NCBI GenBank assembly: GCA_031308135.1
Contig: JAHLJT010008756.1
Coordinates: 61,126,817 to 61,190,816 of the forward strand
Length of the DNA: 64,000 bases
Reading direction: 5' to 3'
DNA from: Acheta domesticus
Lineage: Eukaryota > Arthropoda > Insecta > Orthoptera > Gryllidae
Shown: piece after piece, positions 44,869 to 56,732 of the stretch
How the letters are laid out: each line of letters begins with the position of its first letter
Position numbering within the stretch: the stretch's first letter is position 1
The notes under the pieces: model-generated
Database searches by the model: none
Told to the model about the DNA's origin: nothing
The model's input: only the letters and a program-made list of their open reading frames with translations
Program-made: the position numbers and the translations under genes

Positions 44869-46008
44869 CAGTGATGTATACATATACTCCTAGATGGATG
44901 ACTGTCGCCTTGGCGGTGAGGCCACCCAAGGCGCCATTTTGCACGGCAAAAACCTTGTTCGTATTGCCGAAAGCGGTGTGTTGTAGTGAGTTTTCTCTTG
45001 AGTGATTAGTGAAACATTTTTTGTTTTGATTTTTTAAATGTTTTCATTTTGATCTTTACTTAATGTAATTGTTATTTTCAAAATTGGCCCAGGAAATCAA
45101 TATATTTTTTGCCTTTGTTTTATCCATGTTTTACCACTATAAGGTGGGTTTCACAACAATATCGTGTAGTGGAATCTTAGTCTTAAGTGTTCATGTTTTG
45201 AACATGTATTTTAATCTATTCATTTATTCTCTAAATGTATGTTTCGTTCTATTTCCTGTTATGTAAAATTAAAAGAAACATTTATTATTTGAATATTTTC
45301 TTTCAATGGTGAAAGGTATCATTTGAATGTTTGTTCCTGAAAAAACGTTTTGTATTCATATGCAAATAAAATTGTCAGCCCATAAAAAGTACATATGTAC
45401 TATATTTCTCTAAGTGTTTTCATTTTAAATCTCTCTGCCACTTCCCAAATCCAGCGGTTATTTACAATCATCCATTAAGAGAGAAAAAAGGAATATTTGG
45501 AGTGAAACGCAGTTTTTCTAATCACATCAATAATAAGTACGTCTTATTCTTCTATTTGAAAACGAAATATTGAAACAGAGAAAGAATCCTTAATAATAAA
45601 GCTGCCGTAGTAATAATAATTTACTGTCATGTGCAGTATTAACATATAAATTTATCTCTTCTGAAGTAGTATAAGAAGTTTGTACCTGTAAGTCATCATA
45701 AAAAACAAGTCCTCATTTTTGCAAGTCTCCGGTAACACTATGCCAATGCTGTTTGTAGTTTTGTGTAAATTATAAAATATATTTCGGCAATTTGTTGTTG
45801 CCTACAGCTTTACTTTCTTATGATGGAACAGAACCATGTTAATAAATACAATGTATACATGTTACACTCGTAAAAATCTACCGAACTGTCATGGGTGCAA
45901 TTGACATTCGAAGCTTTTGCCGTGCAACATGGCTCCCTGTACGGCCTCACCTCCGCCTATTGGGAACGCGCGGAGTCAGCCATCTAGTGGTATTTATATA
46001 CATCATTG
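44869..46008. mobile_element. Complete non-autonomous hAT-like element, 1140 bp
   Basis: The left end is CAGTGATGTATACATATACT and the right end, inverted, is CAATGATGTATATAAATACC. Inverted similarity extends about 100 bp inwards (ctagatgg-tgact, ggtgaggcc, ttgcacggcaaaa). Perfect 8 bp duplications GTCGTGGT flank it at 44861-44868 and 46009-46016, the duplication length of hAT elements. The interior is AT-rich and non-coding. Confidence 0.9.
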
Positions 46009-46016
46009 GTCGTGGT

Positions 46017-46318
46017 TGAATTGTCGTTTTCTTTTTTTGGGGCATTCTTTTGTTAAAAGTTGTCTCTTTAGCCAGTAGGTGTCACTTGTGTTACCCTGTG
46101 GGATAACGAGCTGGAAATACGTAGAGACGCAAACGGCCTTGTTTCAGCGCTCCTTACGTGATATTCCTGAAATATGGCCGCCATGTTTTAAGGTGTCATG
46201 GCGTGATTATCATCATTAGCCCTGTCTTCAGTTTGTTATTTCTATATGTAGTGAATTACTTTCTTTAACACGTTGTATAGTCACAATCCGTGTTTTGATA
46301 CCGAAAAAATCGATTGAT
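46017..46318. other. No recognised feature
   Basis: Non-repetitive by eye. It is possibly the upstream continuation of whatever sequence the hAT element landed in. No exon or terminus was recognised. Confidence 0.4.
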
Positions 46319-46540
46319 AACTTCTCGGCTGTCCAGGTGACGCCGCGCCGCATCGTTGGCAGAGAGGCCGACGTTTCGCCTTCACGTCGCACCTGCCCCA
46401 CCCGAGCGCCCAGGCAGAACAACATGTAATACTGGACGCATACAATATCATGTCACTGCCCTGAGGAAGCCTACGACATGTTAGGCGAAACGTCGGCCTC
46501 TCTGCCAAAGACGCGGCGTCACCCGGACAGCCGACAAGTT
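46319..46540. mobile_element. MITE-like inverted repeat, 57 bp arms
   Basis: The arms aacttctcggctgtccaggt...gacgtttcgcc (46319-46380) and their inverse (46482-46540, ggcgaaacgtcggcctctct...gacaagtt) match with few differences. A ~100 bp middle contains gcctacgacatgtta. It is inserted into sequence of the AT-rich family (ttgataccgaaaaaatcga on the left, aaaacgtctgtctgtccg on the right). Confidence 0.85.
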
Positions 46541-47310
46541 ATGAACTCAAGCCGCGGAAGCTTACGTGTAAAATCGACTGATAGCAAGCAAAACGTCTGT
46601 CTGTCCGTCAGTCTGTGGTCAACGCTAGTGCCTAAACCGTTCACGCGATTTTCTCAAAAATTGATACACTCCGATCATTTTAAAGTAACTCGAGGCTCTG
46701 CGAGTTTGAAATGGATATTTTGATTTTGGAGGTACTTTCTATGAACTGTCAAAAATATTTCCAAATGTTCTAAAAAATGGCTTCAAGTTTTTGGATCAAA
46801 TTTGGTTATCAGATAGCGTAAAAAGGCATTTAAAAGAATGACAGGCCTCGCTTTTCGTTGAAATTTTTTAATTCTCAAAAACTGCAAAATTTCAACTTTT
46901 TTTCGGCGTCTTCCAACAACTACAATATTGATGATTGTGATTTTTCCTTAATAAAATCTGTCAAAAACAGATCTTAAAATAGACTTGTACAATTTTTCGA
47001 AAATGTGAGTAGGTTTGGCGTAATTCGTGAAATGTAGAAAATTTTAATACAATTATTTTATAAAAGAGAGCTGTTTTTTTCCTTCAAATATACTCCTCGT
47101 ATGTATCAAAGAAAGATAAAACGGATTGTGATAATCCCATTTCCAGTGAACTAGTTATAATTTCGAAAATTGCAAAAAGTTAACATTGCAGAACTTCCAT
47201 ATTGATGAAAAATTTTTGTCTTAAATGAAATTTGTTCTAAAACTAGAGGTGCTACAACAGAACATTCACTATCTCGCATTATATGTAACGACTCCGCAAT
47301 ATAATACTAC
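46541..47310. mobile_element. Diverged copy of the AT-rich family
   Basis: It has the GTCTGTCCGTCAGTC module (46590-46615), gcctaaaccgttcacgcgat, and later segments similar to 62640-63400 (agaggtgctacaacagaaca, ctcgcatta). It is non-coding and lacks clear termini. Confidence 0.55.
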
Positions 47311-47829
47311 ATGAACCTGCAAAAGTATTTCCAACCAGCAAACGTTTCTTTCCCCGCTTCTTTGACGTTTGACACCTTTTAACATGGTGGAGAGTGACTC
47401 TACCGTTTCAAAGATGGCGACGCTATTGCCTCTCTGTTTCTCTAACTCGTTGCTGTGGGACGTCGTGTATTTATTTATTTATTTATTTATTTATTTACGT
47501 CAAAAACTGCGTTAAGAACAGTTAAAAACTGCGTGGGACGAGCTATTGGGAGAAGTGAATTTTGTGCACGTTTTCATTATTCTGTGGTCTCTATCCTAAA
47601 CCATATTCTAGTCGAATTTTGAATACAGAAAAGAGGTTTTTTTCGAGTTTTGTTGACAAAATATTCGCTCCTATATAATAAAATATATTTTCAAATGTAA
47701 ATTAGCTATAAATTCCTGCCCTGAACTCTCATGTTCTTCATGAAAGAATAATACTTTTTGCCGCGATAATATGAAAAACGATAATTTGAATAACTATATT
47801 TCCCACTGAAATTCAGTAGACGTGCACAA
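47311..47829. other. Unassigned, with a (TTTA)n tract
   Basis: AT-rich. A perfect ATTT tetranucleotide array lies at about 47468-47497. Nothing else was recognised. Confidence 0.6.
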
Positions 47830-47962
47830 ATAATGAAGTTACATTTATGTCCAGAAGCAAAACAAGGGACCATCTCAGCATTTGCTCAAGGATCAGGGAA
47901 ACTGGACGAAAAACCTGATCGAGATGGGGGTCATCAACCCAGAAACTGTGGTACAATACTTG
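47830..47962 (+). pseudogene. Degenerate counterpart of the 8256-8552 coding-like block
   Basis: Nucleotide and protein similarity to the other locus: taatgaagttacatttatgt, ctcagcatttgctcaaggat, aacctgatcgagatgggggt. In-frame stops occur near 47835. It lies immediately downstream of the 3' end of the minus-strand LINE that follows. Function unknown. Confidence 0.4.
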
Positions 47963-48027
47963 TTACAGGTTCTTTGGAATTATACAGTCCAAATGATAAA
48001 TAATTACATTAACTATCATTGTTAAAA

Positions 48028-48657
48028 TTAATGCTTCTTTCCTTTTTGATGCTCGGTATAGTCTCCAATTGTATAGAAACAGTTATGCAGCAGAAAAGAT
48101 TTCACTTGGGACTTGAACTTTTCTATCGAATTTAATCGTTTAATGTCTTCTGGCAGTGTTGTAGATAATGTACATGAATTGTATGTGAATTTTTTGTAGT
48201 GAACTGTTGATACTGCCACCTGGTGAATATGATTACTACGTCGTGTGTTATACTTATAGACATCGACCTTTGCTGAAAATATATTCCCGCCCTTAAGTCA
48301 TTTTTGACAAAAAACTACTGATTCGTAAATCAGGAGACAAGGTAATGGTAAAATTCCTAGATTAATAAAGAGTGACTTACAAGAATCACGTGGGTTGGAT
48401 TTGCTTATTATTCGTACAATTCTTTTTTGTAATCTGAAAGTCTGGGAGCTATAAGATGTTTTCCCCCAGAATATTATGCCATATCTCAGGCGGGAGTGAA
48501 CATTGGCAAAATATATGTATGAGCCCTATGAAGGCTGACGGAATTTGAAAGAATTCTGAACGCGTAGCATAATGAACTTAATTTTGTGTTCAATTCATTT
48601 AAGTGGGCATTCCATTTGAGGTTTGACTGAATTGATAGACCTAAAAATTTTGTTACA
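48028..48657 (-). pseudogene. LINE ORF2 C-terminus, broken
   Basis: It continues the RT-proximal frame: KFLGLSIQSNLKWNAHLNEL, then ILSNSVSLHRAHTYI, a stop, YGIIFWGKTSYS, FRLQKRIVRIISKSNPRDSC, and the C-terminal SLPEDIKRLNSIEKFKSQ-like segment (here TLPEDIKRLNSIEKFKSQVK at 48219-48028). These are conserved C-terminal phrases of Jockey-group LINEs. At least one stop and one frame change are present. Confidence 0.85.
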
Positions 48658-48780
48658 TTAAGGCTAAATGTACCGAAAAAAACTTGTAGGAAAATTCAAT
48701 AGATCGCAGCACCATCAGCAGGAATTTACTTTGCCGATAACGTCTGAACAAATGGTCCGATTTTCGATCTGTCGCGATAT

Positions 48781-49190
48781 TTCCTTCCTCTTCCTTGTCC
48801 TATCTTCACACACACACACACACACACACAAACTTGCACAACATTACCATATATGCTGAGAGACCAGTGGGAGGATTGTAACTTGTCTCGGCTGTGGGCG
48901 GTGCACTGCTGGTGGGAGATATCTTGTTAAGAAAGAACCCGGCAAGCCGACAGGTAAATCGGTCGTGATTTAGAGATTATCCCGGTTGGGGTGGTGCCCC
49001 GCTGGTGGCATATACCTGGTTAGGAAGCCCCGCTAGTGGACTGAAGGTCGGCGCCGGATCTCGCCATCGACATAGCGGGCAACATCTCTTCCACCTCACG
49101 ATGAAATAAACATGCATTGCACTTACGGGACTCATGACCACAGTAATTGACGCGCCCGAAATCACTAACAATCAATCAAAAATTACTCCA
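48781..49190 (+). repeat. SINE 3' half with an internal duplication, nested
   Basis: Plus-strand SINE, starting at ttccttcctcttccttgtcc with (CA)n at 48808-48830 and ending gaaatcactaacaatcaatc. The cggctg/ggttgggg-cggtgc-ctgctggtggg segment occurs twice (48895-48930 and 48980-49015), so ~85 bp is duplicated within this copy. The tRNA-like head is absent. Confidence 0.8.
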
Positions 49191-49194
49191 AATG

Positions 49195-50400
49195 CTTTCC
49201 TTAAATTAATTGTAAGAATAAAGTAAAATACACTAAAGGTGGCATAGGTCTTATTTTCATTGCTGACTCTGAGTTTTGGAAAACTGCAAAAGTTCGAATT
49301 TTTTTCCGCGTCTTCCTACAACTACAAAATTGAAAATAAGGTCATGCACATTTTTTTTTGAAATTTTTAGTAGTTTTCGCGCAATATTGAGTGCAATTTG
49401 TGCAATTTTTAAAAATTACAAGAAAAAGATTTTCTCAACATCGACTTCAATTTTTTTCCTTAAACTTTTGGAAAGGATAGTGCCTAATGTACTCTGAGAT
49501 GACAGAAACGCCATATTGCTCTATTCCTTTGTTTTTTTTTTCAAAAATTACAAAAATGTAATTCTTTGACTAGACTTTCATTTCGTAAATATTTTCATTA
49601 ACGGCGATTTGTTCACTTTAGGGAGTTTTTGCCACCTCGAACGTTAAGTACTATCGATCTTCTGTGCATGCGCAGATGCACCAAAGTGATGCGAAACTTG
49701 CACTGCGAATGAGCAGAAGATCGTTAGTACGTAACGTTTGAGAGTGCAAAAACTCCCTCCTATTACATTTACGAGTACATGTGCTTTACATTATGTCTTA
49801 AAAGTTCCTCGACAACTCAAATGTTTTCTGTGACAATGAACTGAAACTTCCGAACTTGCACAAATGCTCAAAAGCCATTTTCTCGAATTGCTTCTTCAAA
49901 CTTTTCGTACGAATGCTATTTGCATTCTTTAAGTTAACATAAAATAAATTTGGGTGTATTTTTTTGACTTTTCAAAAAGTAAATAAATGTATTTCATTAA
50001 GTGTCTCTCACGCCATTAATATTCACATTTTCAGAAATTTTATACATTATTACATTTATGAGTAGAAGTGCTTTAAATGTCTCCAAATTAAGTTGTTTGA
50101 AAACTCGAAAGATTCTTGTGAAAATTCTGAAGCTTCCATTTTCGCATTTACAGTAACGCTTAAACGCCATTTTCTTAAGAGAGGCTCCAAATTTATCAAT
50201 GAAAATTGTTATATAGGACGAAGTTTTACTCTTCGTTAATATCTGAAAAGTAATATTTCGCATCTACCATTAAGAAGCTGAAAAATGAGAAAAGTTCAAA
50301 AAATGTATTTTGGACGGCGATAGATGTCAGCAAGATGTCAGAAGATGGGACAAGATGGTAAAACTGGCCCAGGCCAAAGAAATTAGAATACTTTACTACG
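49195..50400. mobile_element. AT-rich palindromic-family copy, nested
   Basis: Plus-orientation modules match 31200-32260: gcgtcttcctacaactacaa, ttgtgcaatttttaaaaatt, aaacttttggaaaggatagt, ccattaatattcacattttc, cgcttaaacgccattttctt, ggctccaaatttatcaatg, gcggcgatagatg. The terminal ~40 bp is missing at its right side. Confidence 0.75.
49621..49757. mobile_element. 137 bp hairpin MITE
   Basis: Ends GGGAGTTTTTGC and inverse GCAAAAACTCCC. The arms continue through cgaacgtta-gtact and gatcttctg with a ~50 bp middle that is itself partly inverted (gcatgcgcagatgcacc / cttgcactgcgaatg). It interrupts the AT-rich family word gcgatttgttcac...tatttacgagtac. The target duplication is unclear. Confidence 0.85.
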
Positions 50401-51230
50401 AGAAAGCAAGTGCAATTTGTCCTAAAGTACGAAAACGTTTTAAAAATTCGATTCGGCTATTTTACTTGGAAAAGAGGATTAACCAGGTGAATACTATCAA
50501 GGTGACAAACGCCGTTTTGAAATGAAAAATCGAGTCGTAGGATAAAAGAGCTCTTGCGTTATCTCTGCTTGTTCTTTCCGGTAGTGAAATGGTAATGGAA
50601 GATCTTAGAAGTAAAATATATCTCGAATACGATGTGAGGAGATGGAATATATGTGATATTTACGCAATTAGTTCATTTTTTTTAAAAAATCAGTACCAAA
50701 GCGGGATCGGTGTTTTGAGTGATACCTCAGACATTCTTATGATGGTATTCGAAGGAAGATGGAATATGTGAATAAGATAATAGTTTTATACTACTATTAA
50801 AAATGATACGAGACCGTTTGCCCCTATTACAGCATCACTAGTTTCATATGTGGGGAAAAATATATTGAGATGCGAAGTGACGGAAGCATCAACGAAGTGA
50901 CGGGGTGCCTGGCTTGCTGCCCCCGAAAGTTCGGCCTTCTCGTCCGTCGCCGCGCCGGCCGGCTTGGCCGCGCCGCGCGGTCCACAAGGGCGGATGTCCC
51001 GGCGGCGTGGAAGGGGAAGGGGGAGTGGGGTGAGGTGTTTTTTTCGAAATTTCACTTTCCGACGCTCCTATTTATCCGATTTGCATGTTTGACACGGCGT
51101 TGGATTCTGGAAGCGTGTCGCCATCGCGCTATAAGCCCACATTTTTGAAATTGTTCCCGGAAGTACGAGAAAAAAATTTTAAAATCGAGTTTCTGTTAGT
51201 TTTTTTGAAAACGGGCTTCGTAGCGTAAAT
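50401..51230. other. Unique part of the TTAA element, with a GC-rich patch
   Basis: No transposase motif was recognised. A CpG-rich patch lies at 50885-51030 (ccgtcgccgcgccggccggc). Short plus-strand frames at 50310-50525 and 50589-50771 have no known domain. This would be the place for any remnant of an autonomous source. Confidence 0.4.
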
Positions 51231-51376
51231 TCTATTATAAACAGGAGTCAAATGCCGTTTACAGATCGAAAATCGGACCATTTGTTCAGACTTAATCGGT
51301 AAAGTAAAATTCACTAAATTTGGTGCTGCCACGTGGTGGCGACAAATTGAACTAGTGTCGGTACATTTAGCCTTAA

Positions 51377-52364
51377 CATCAGTCAATGGCACACCGTTCA
51401 TTTTCAATGGAGTACAGAATTTTTTATTTGATATGGAAAACTGCATTGAAACAGTTTTCTTTTCATTTACTATTAATTTGTTATTACGGAACCAATTTGA
51501 AAGTCTGATATTGAACTATTTTCGGTTTCTTTGTTGCAAAGAATATTTGTATCATCCGCAAAGAGAACTGTTCTTCCGTTTCGAATCGCTAAGGGCATGT
51601 CATTTACGTATAATAGGAAGAGAATAGGGCCTAAAATCGATCCTTGCGGGACTCCACGTGCAATTGGCAAAGAACCGGAAAGGTGTGTACATAAAGTTCC
51701 ATCATTCCAGTAAGGTATTTCTACTCTCTGAGATCGTAGTTTAAGGTACGAACATAGCCAATCCAGAGCAATACCACAGATTCCATACGAAGGTAATTTT
51801 GAAAGTAAAATGTTATGATCAATGACGTCAAAAGCTTTTGAAATATCTAAAAATATTCCAATAGTTGCTTCGTTTTGATCCAATGATGAGGCAACATCCT
51901 TAAGAAAAGAAAAAAATGGCTGTTTCCGTAGATTTTGATTTCCGGAATCCATGTTGGCAATTTGAAAACGCGTCGTGTTTATTGAGAAAGGTTTCCATTC
52001 GCACATAAAAAAGTCTCTCTAATATTTTTGAAAAAACTGACAAAAGAGAAATTGGCCGATAATTTTGAATTTCATTTTTGTTGCCTTTTTTAAAGAGCGG
52101 CTTAATCTTAGCTGTTTTAAAAATATCTGGAAAAATTTCGGTGCATAAGGATGCATTAAATATGTGAGTTAACGGGTGTATAATGGCTGGCGCGCACGTC
52201 TTTAACAAACAATCCAGAAATTCATTTAAACCGGCCGAGTATTTATTTTTTAATTTACCGATTATTTTGAGAATCGTGTTTGTAGACTCTTTGAGTTTGT
52301 AAATTTCTAGGCTCATTGTTTTATTTTCTTTGCTTCGAATGAAATCTACTGAATTGTTTTTCAT
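51377..52364 (-). pseudogene. LINE reverse transcriptase, N-terminal and catalytic part, frameshifted
   Basis: On the minus strand: IKPLFKKGNKNEIQNYRPIS (RT motif 1), SVFSKILERLFYVRM, QHGFRKSKSTETAI, then LDISKAFDVIDHNILLSKL (palm domain), ARGVPQGSILGPILFLLYVN and LFADDTNILC (the catalytic FADD box). This order is standard for Jockey/RTE-like LINEs. A frameshift lies in a T-run near 51905, between QHGFRK and the palm. The domain ends at 51377, where the TTAA element is inserted. Confidence 0.9.
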
Positions 52365-52450
52365 CTGCGCTTCTTTTTTTTTGGGATTTTCTGAATAGTG
52401 TTAGCGGTGCATCAGATTTGTTTAGAATTTTTTGATTTGATTTTCAATGA

Positions 52451-55400
52451 CCATACTTTGTTGTACAAATAAGTTGGTCAGTGCGCTGATAACGATTTGT
52501 AAAATATTGGGTCATTAAATTATCTCTTCATGTTCAAAATGAGATGAATGTTTTATTAATAATAAGGTTACATTGTAGTCAAAATAAAATTTATAAAACG
52601 TAGAATACCGAATTAAAATTATATTTTGACTGAGACCAATCGTTTATAAAAATTTGAATAGGAAATACATCCCTTTTAAATGGATACTTGCAAGTATTGG
52701 TAACCAGTTATGTTTGTTTCCTTGGAAATCCATTTAATACCAAGAAAACATTACTGTAACATATTTGTATCATTAGAAAAATATGAAACAATCAGATTAA
52801 ATAAATCTTGAACACAATCTCCTTTTTTCTTTTGTAATTGCTAAATGATAGGTGACTGAACTCTAAAATTTCTTCTTGTTATTAACTATTCTGATCATGA
52901 CTTGTGACAACAATGAAGGGATGTTTGAAGTCTTTGGGTCAGGTAACTTTGTGTGTGTGCGTGTGTTGTTTTCAGTTAATAATTTCCTTCTCTAGATTTC
53001 CTTCTTTTTAACTCTCTCATATGCAAAATTCAAGTATATCTTCATTTTATCCAAGATACAAACATAACCTAAACACATTTTGCTGGAGTTGAACAAAGTG
53101 TTGAATCGCACAACAAACATTTGGATTTAAACCTCTCATAGCACTATTATTTTTGCAATGACGCACTACAAATTTTGAATACACCATCAAAACCTTTAAA
53201 CCTTTCCAGCCTTTAAAAAGATTTCCCCAAGTCACACAATGCATAGAATTGCAAATCAAAATTTACTTAAAATTTACAATAGCACCCCTACCACATGTGT
53301 AGACCGAAATTTGAAATGTACCATCAATTTTCCCAAGTTGATCTAAGCATTAAATAGCTTTGTCCAAGTTATACAATATGGTAAATCAAAAATCAGTAGT
53401 TGGACTTTATTCTCTCTAGCAACCCCACATGCAAATTTCAAAAAAACCCATCATTTTGCAGAAGTTTATTCAGCTTTTAAAAGCAGTTTACCCAAGTCAT
53501 CCAACAGAGTGAACTTCAACCAGAAGTTCGATTTAATTCACTCTAGCACCCTCACATATGAATTTCAAAATTTTGAATAATTTCATTATTTTGCTCAAGT
53601 TTGCCAAACTGTTAAGACACAAAACAGTGAAAAACTACTGATATTTGTTACAGTCATTTCCTTAGCAAAGACATTTGTTACAGGCATTGTCTTTGACAAT
53701 GAAATAATGAGGGTTCTGGATGGGTAGTGGGGAGAGAATGTAATAATGGGAAAGACAGAATAGGCAACAATGATGGAAATTGAGGATGGGCAATTCGTAT
53801 TGAAAGTGAGGACAGAAAGAGATGAGGAGCAGTAAATTAAAATGCCTAAGAATTAGATCTGAAAAGTTTGAAATATTCAGTTTCAAAAACTTTATCTAGA
53901 GTTGGAAGCCTGTGACTTCAAAGATATTATATCATAAGCGGTTATGTTCAATTTGTTTCATTGTTTGAGAGCAACTCAATTTATTTAGAATTTTGAAAAA
54001 CAGTAAGAACCTTGTAACATTTGTTGAAATTTTTTAGAAAAACTGAAAAAGATCCTCGATATGAATATGGCAGTGGTTCTTATGTATTAATGAGAAGGGT
54101 GTCTAGTCCTTTTTTCTTTACTTTATAGTCTAATTTAAGAAATGATTGCCTTTAGAAATTAATGCAAACTCTTACAACAGCATAAGTGCAAGAATACATG
54201 CTGCCCATAGTGAAGCACTTCTTGGTAATACAGTTGAACCAAACAGTGAGATGAACAAGATAAAAAAACAACAAACAAGATAGCAAAAAAACCCATGCAA
54301 AACCTCATTTTCTCCATCACAGATTCTCAAGTGACCTTTGCCTCAGAAAAGAATTGATAGTATTTTAAATTTAAATATTTGAAAGAAAAAATGGGGGAAG
54401 AATTCCAGTGATGAGATGACATACTCCTACACTGAATTCTACAGTTTTCAATGTTTCTATGTTGTAGGGTGAAATAAGGAAATAAAAGGTGCAAATCCTT
54501 AATGAACGAATTGAAGAATAATCACTAGGCAATAATGACACACATACCTTTAGTACTTTATGTGAAAATTAATTTGGCAAAACTCAACAAAAATCAAATT
54601 AAAAATGTACATGCCACAGGAATGGTATGGAAAAAATTACAATGTAGTTTTTTCTTAACGGATATTATTTTCAAATAAATAGAACATCATTTGAGCAATA
54701 CAATACTAAATTTCTAGCACCCAACAGAATAAAAATTATTATTCTCATTTATAATTTCCCACAAGGCTACCACATGAAATATCAGAAAAATTATTATAAT
54801 CATGTCCTTAATAAAATTACTTGTACTACACAATGTATATAAAGTAAATGTAATACAAATTACATACAAATTTTACATCTTGTTAAGAAAAAGTAAGCCT
54901 TTTGGCAAGATATCTTAGTAAACAAGGAACTTTTATTTTCATGAAAGGATGAACTTTTAATTCACAATGTTGTTCCAGTAATTACTAAATGAAGTAAGTA
55001 CTATTTGATGAACATATTCTATTTTGAGCAAGTGATTTGGGCAAGCCCTGACTTCAATTTTCTGAAGAGTACTGTTAATTCACAGTGAAATTCTTAACAG
55101 TAAATATTGTGATAGTTTCTGTAATAAAATTGTATAACAAAAAACATATTTCAAAATGTAATTCATAAAATTATTTACATTAAGAAATAAAATCAAGAAA
55201 AGAAATCTATTTATAAAGATTTTCACCATGAATAGTTTAATCCATCAACAATTCTAAATAAAGGCATTTGACTTTGACCAAACATTGCATTTCTCAAAAG
55301 TGAAAACTTCATTTATAAAACAATATTGTATTTAAAAAATTGCAAATATTTTAACATTGTAAGCAATGTACAGTGAAGAGCAGGGAAACCTTCTACACAC

Positions 55401-56732
55401 ACATTATGTTGACGTTCTGATATAGTTGTGCTAAGCGAAGTAATTCATTTGCAGATTTTTAGTAAATCAAAAGTTAAAAAGAACTATGGTTCAGTTAGTG
55501 TGTTCATATCCTATCTTGTGTTTCTCAATTTCTTTCACTCAGGTCATGAGTTCTAATAAAGATTAAGAATGACCTCAGAATGAATTAATTTTTTGTTAAA
55601 ATAAACAGCAGTAACAATGTTATGAACAAGAAGAAAATAAAATGTGAATAAATATTAATGATTTTAAAATTAAATAATGAACTTGATGAAACAGACATTT
55701 TCTGTATATTCATTTGACATTGTAATCCAAGCAAAACCAAAGGGACAGAAATTAAAGCTATTACCCTGAAGCCTGATTGGATACCTTTGGACATCACAAA
55801 AAGGGTGCCCTTTAATACGGTATATAGTTGGGGGCATGTATACTGGTTCTTGTAACAGTTGTCAATAGAACTGTAAATCAATATTTTCATAAAACTTCGA
55901 AATCTTAATTATTCTTTTTTTATTCAATGAAGATGGAATTTGTGACCAACAAATTTCCAATTCTTGAATTTTTTGAAATTCAAATGATGTATAACTTTGG
56001 TCCCTTCAAGTCTCTTCTAGTCTCCCTTTCATTCAAAAAGAAATATAATTCTTTTAAAAATATTATTTTAACTTCTATTATTTAGCATGATATAACCAAT
56101 TATGTATACACATTCACACAGAAATACATATAATTTATAAAACAATCATTTGAATATTAACATGTGGCAGCCTATACAAACAATATCATTCTTCAGATAA
56201 CATGCATACATTAAAATAATCATTGCATTCTGCGCCCATTTACATTGATAAATGAAATATTATTTTGTACAGTTTAATATCAAACAAATACATGAAACAA
56301 CATTGTGTCATGTGATACATTCATTCTTGGTCTCAAAAAGAACATACTTTTCCAACAAACAAATTAAACATTCAGGAACAAGTTGAAAATGAGCACCTAT
56401 TTAAACTTCATTAAAGAAAATTTAACATGCTAGAGCACATGTATAAAAGACTAAGAGTACATGCCAGCATGTACAAATAGCATATGAATAAATTACCAAT
56501 GCTGTAAATTCATTTACACTAACTGTCCTGGTCTACTTATTTTCTCTAGCAGGCCTTGAAAAACTGTCATTTGGTAAGTGAAGAGCAAACAAAATTAATT
56601 TATAAAATGTTTTTACATTCTTGTTGCAAGATATTTAGTAAATTTCTATTAAAGAACACAAAAATCTTACTCTTTTCTAACAAGATAAAATCAGTCTTGC
56701 TTTAAAGTTGATTAGACAGTGGCATTTTAGTG
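52451..56732. other. AT-rich, repeat-poor region downstream of the host gene
   Basis: No gene, transposon terminus or microsatellite longer than a few units was recognised (a short (GT)n lies near 52950). Candidate polyadenylation signals for the minus-strand gene (TTTATT on the plus strand, for example near 55918) are frequent and cannot be ranked. Part of it is presumably the 3' UTR. Confidence 0.5.

Larger units (their letters stand above)
48662..51372. mobile_element. TTAA-flanked 2.7 kb element inserted in the LINE
   Basis: TTAA at 48658-48661 and 51373-51376 flank inverted termini GGCTAAATGTACCGA. Inverted similarity extends about 110 bp (gcagcacca, aatttactttgccgat, tctgaacaaatggtccgatt, tcgatctg). 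TTAA duplications are characteristic of piggyBac-type insertion. No transposase was found. The interior is almost entirely other repeats (SINE, AT-rich family, hairpin MITE), so it has grown by nested insertion. A related terminus occurs at 63021-63115. Confidence 0.85.
47995..52450 (-). mobile_element. Jockey-type LINE split by a 2.7 kb insertion
   Basis: Minus-strand LINE. The 5' part (reverse transcriptase) is at 51377-52364 and the 3' part at about 48000-48657. The reading continues without loss across the insertion, which leaves only a duplicated TTAA. The element is probably 5' truncated near 52450, because no endonuclease domain is present. The 3' boundary is placed near 47995 by loss of coding similarity; no clear poly-A tail is visible. 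Confidence 0.85.
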
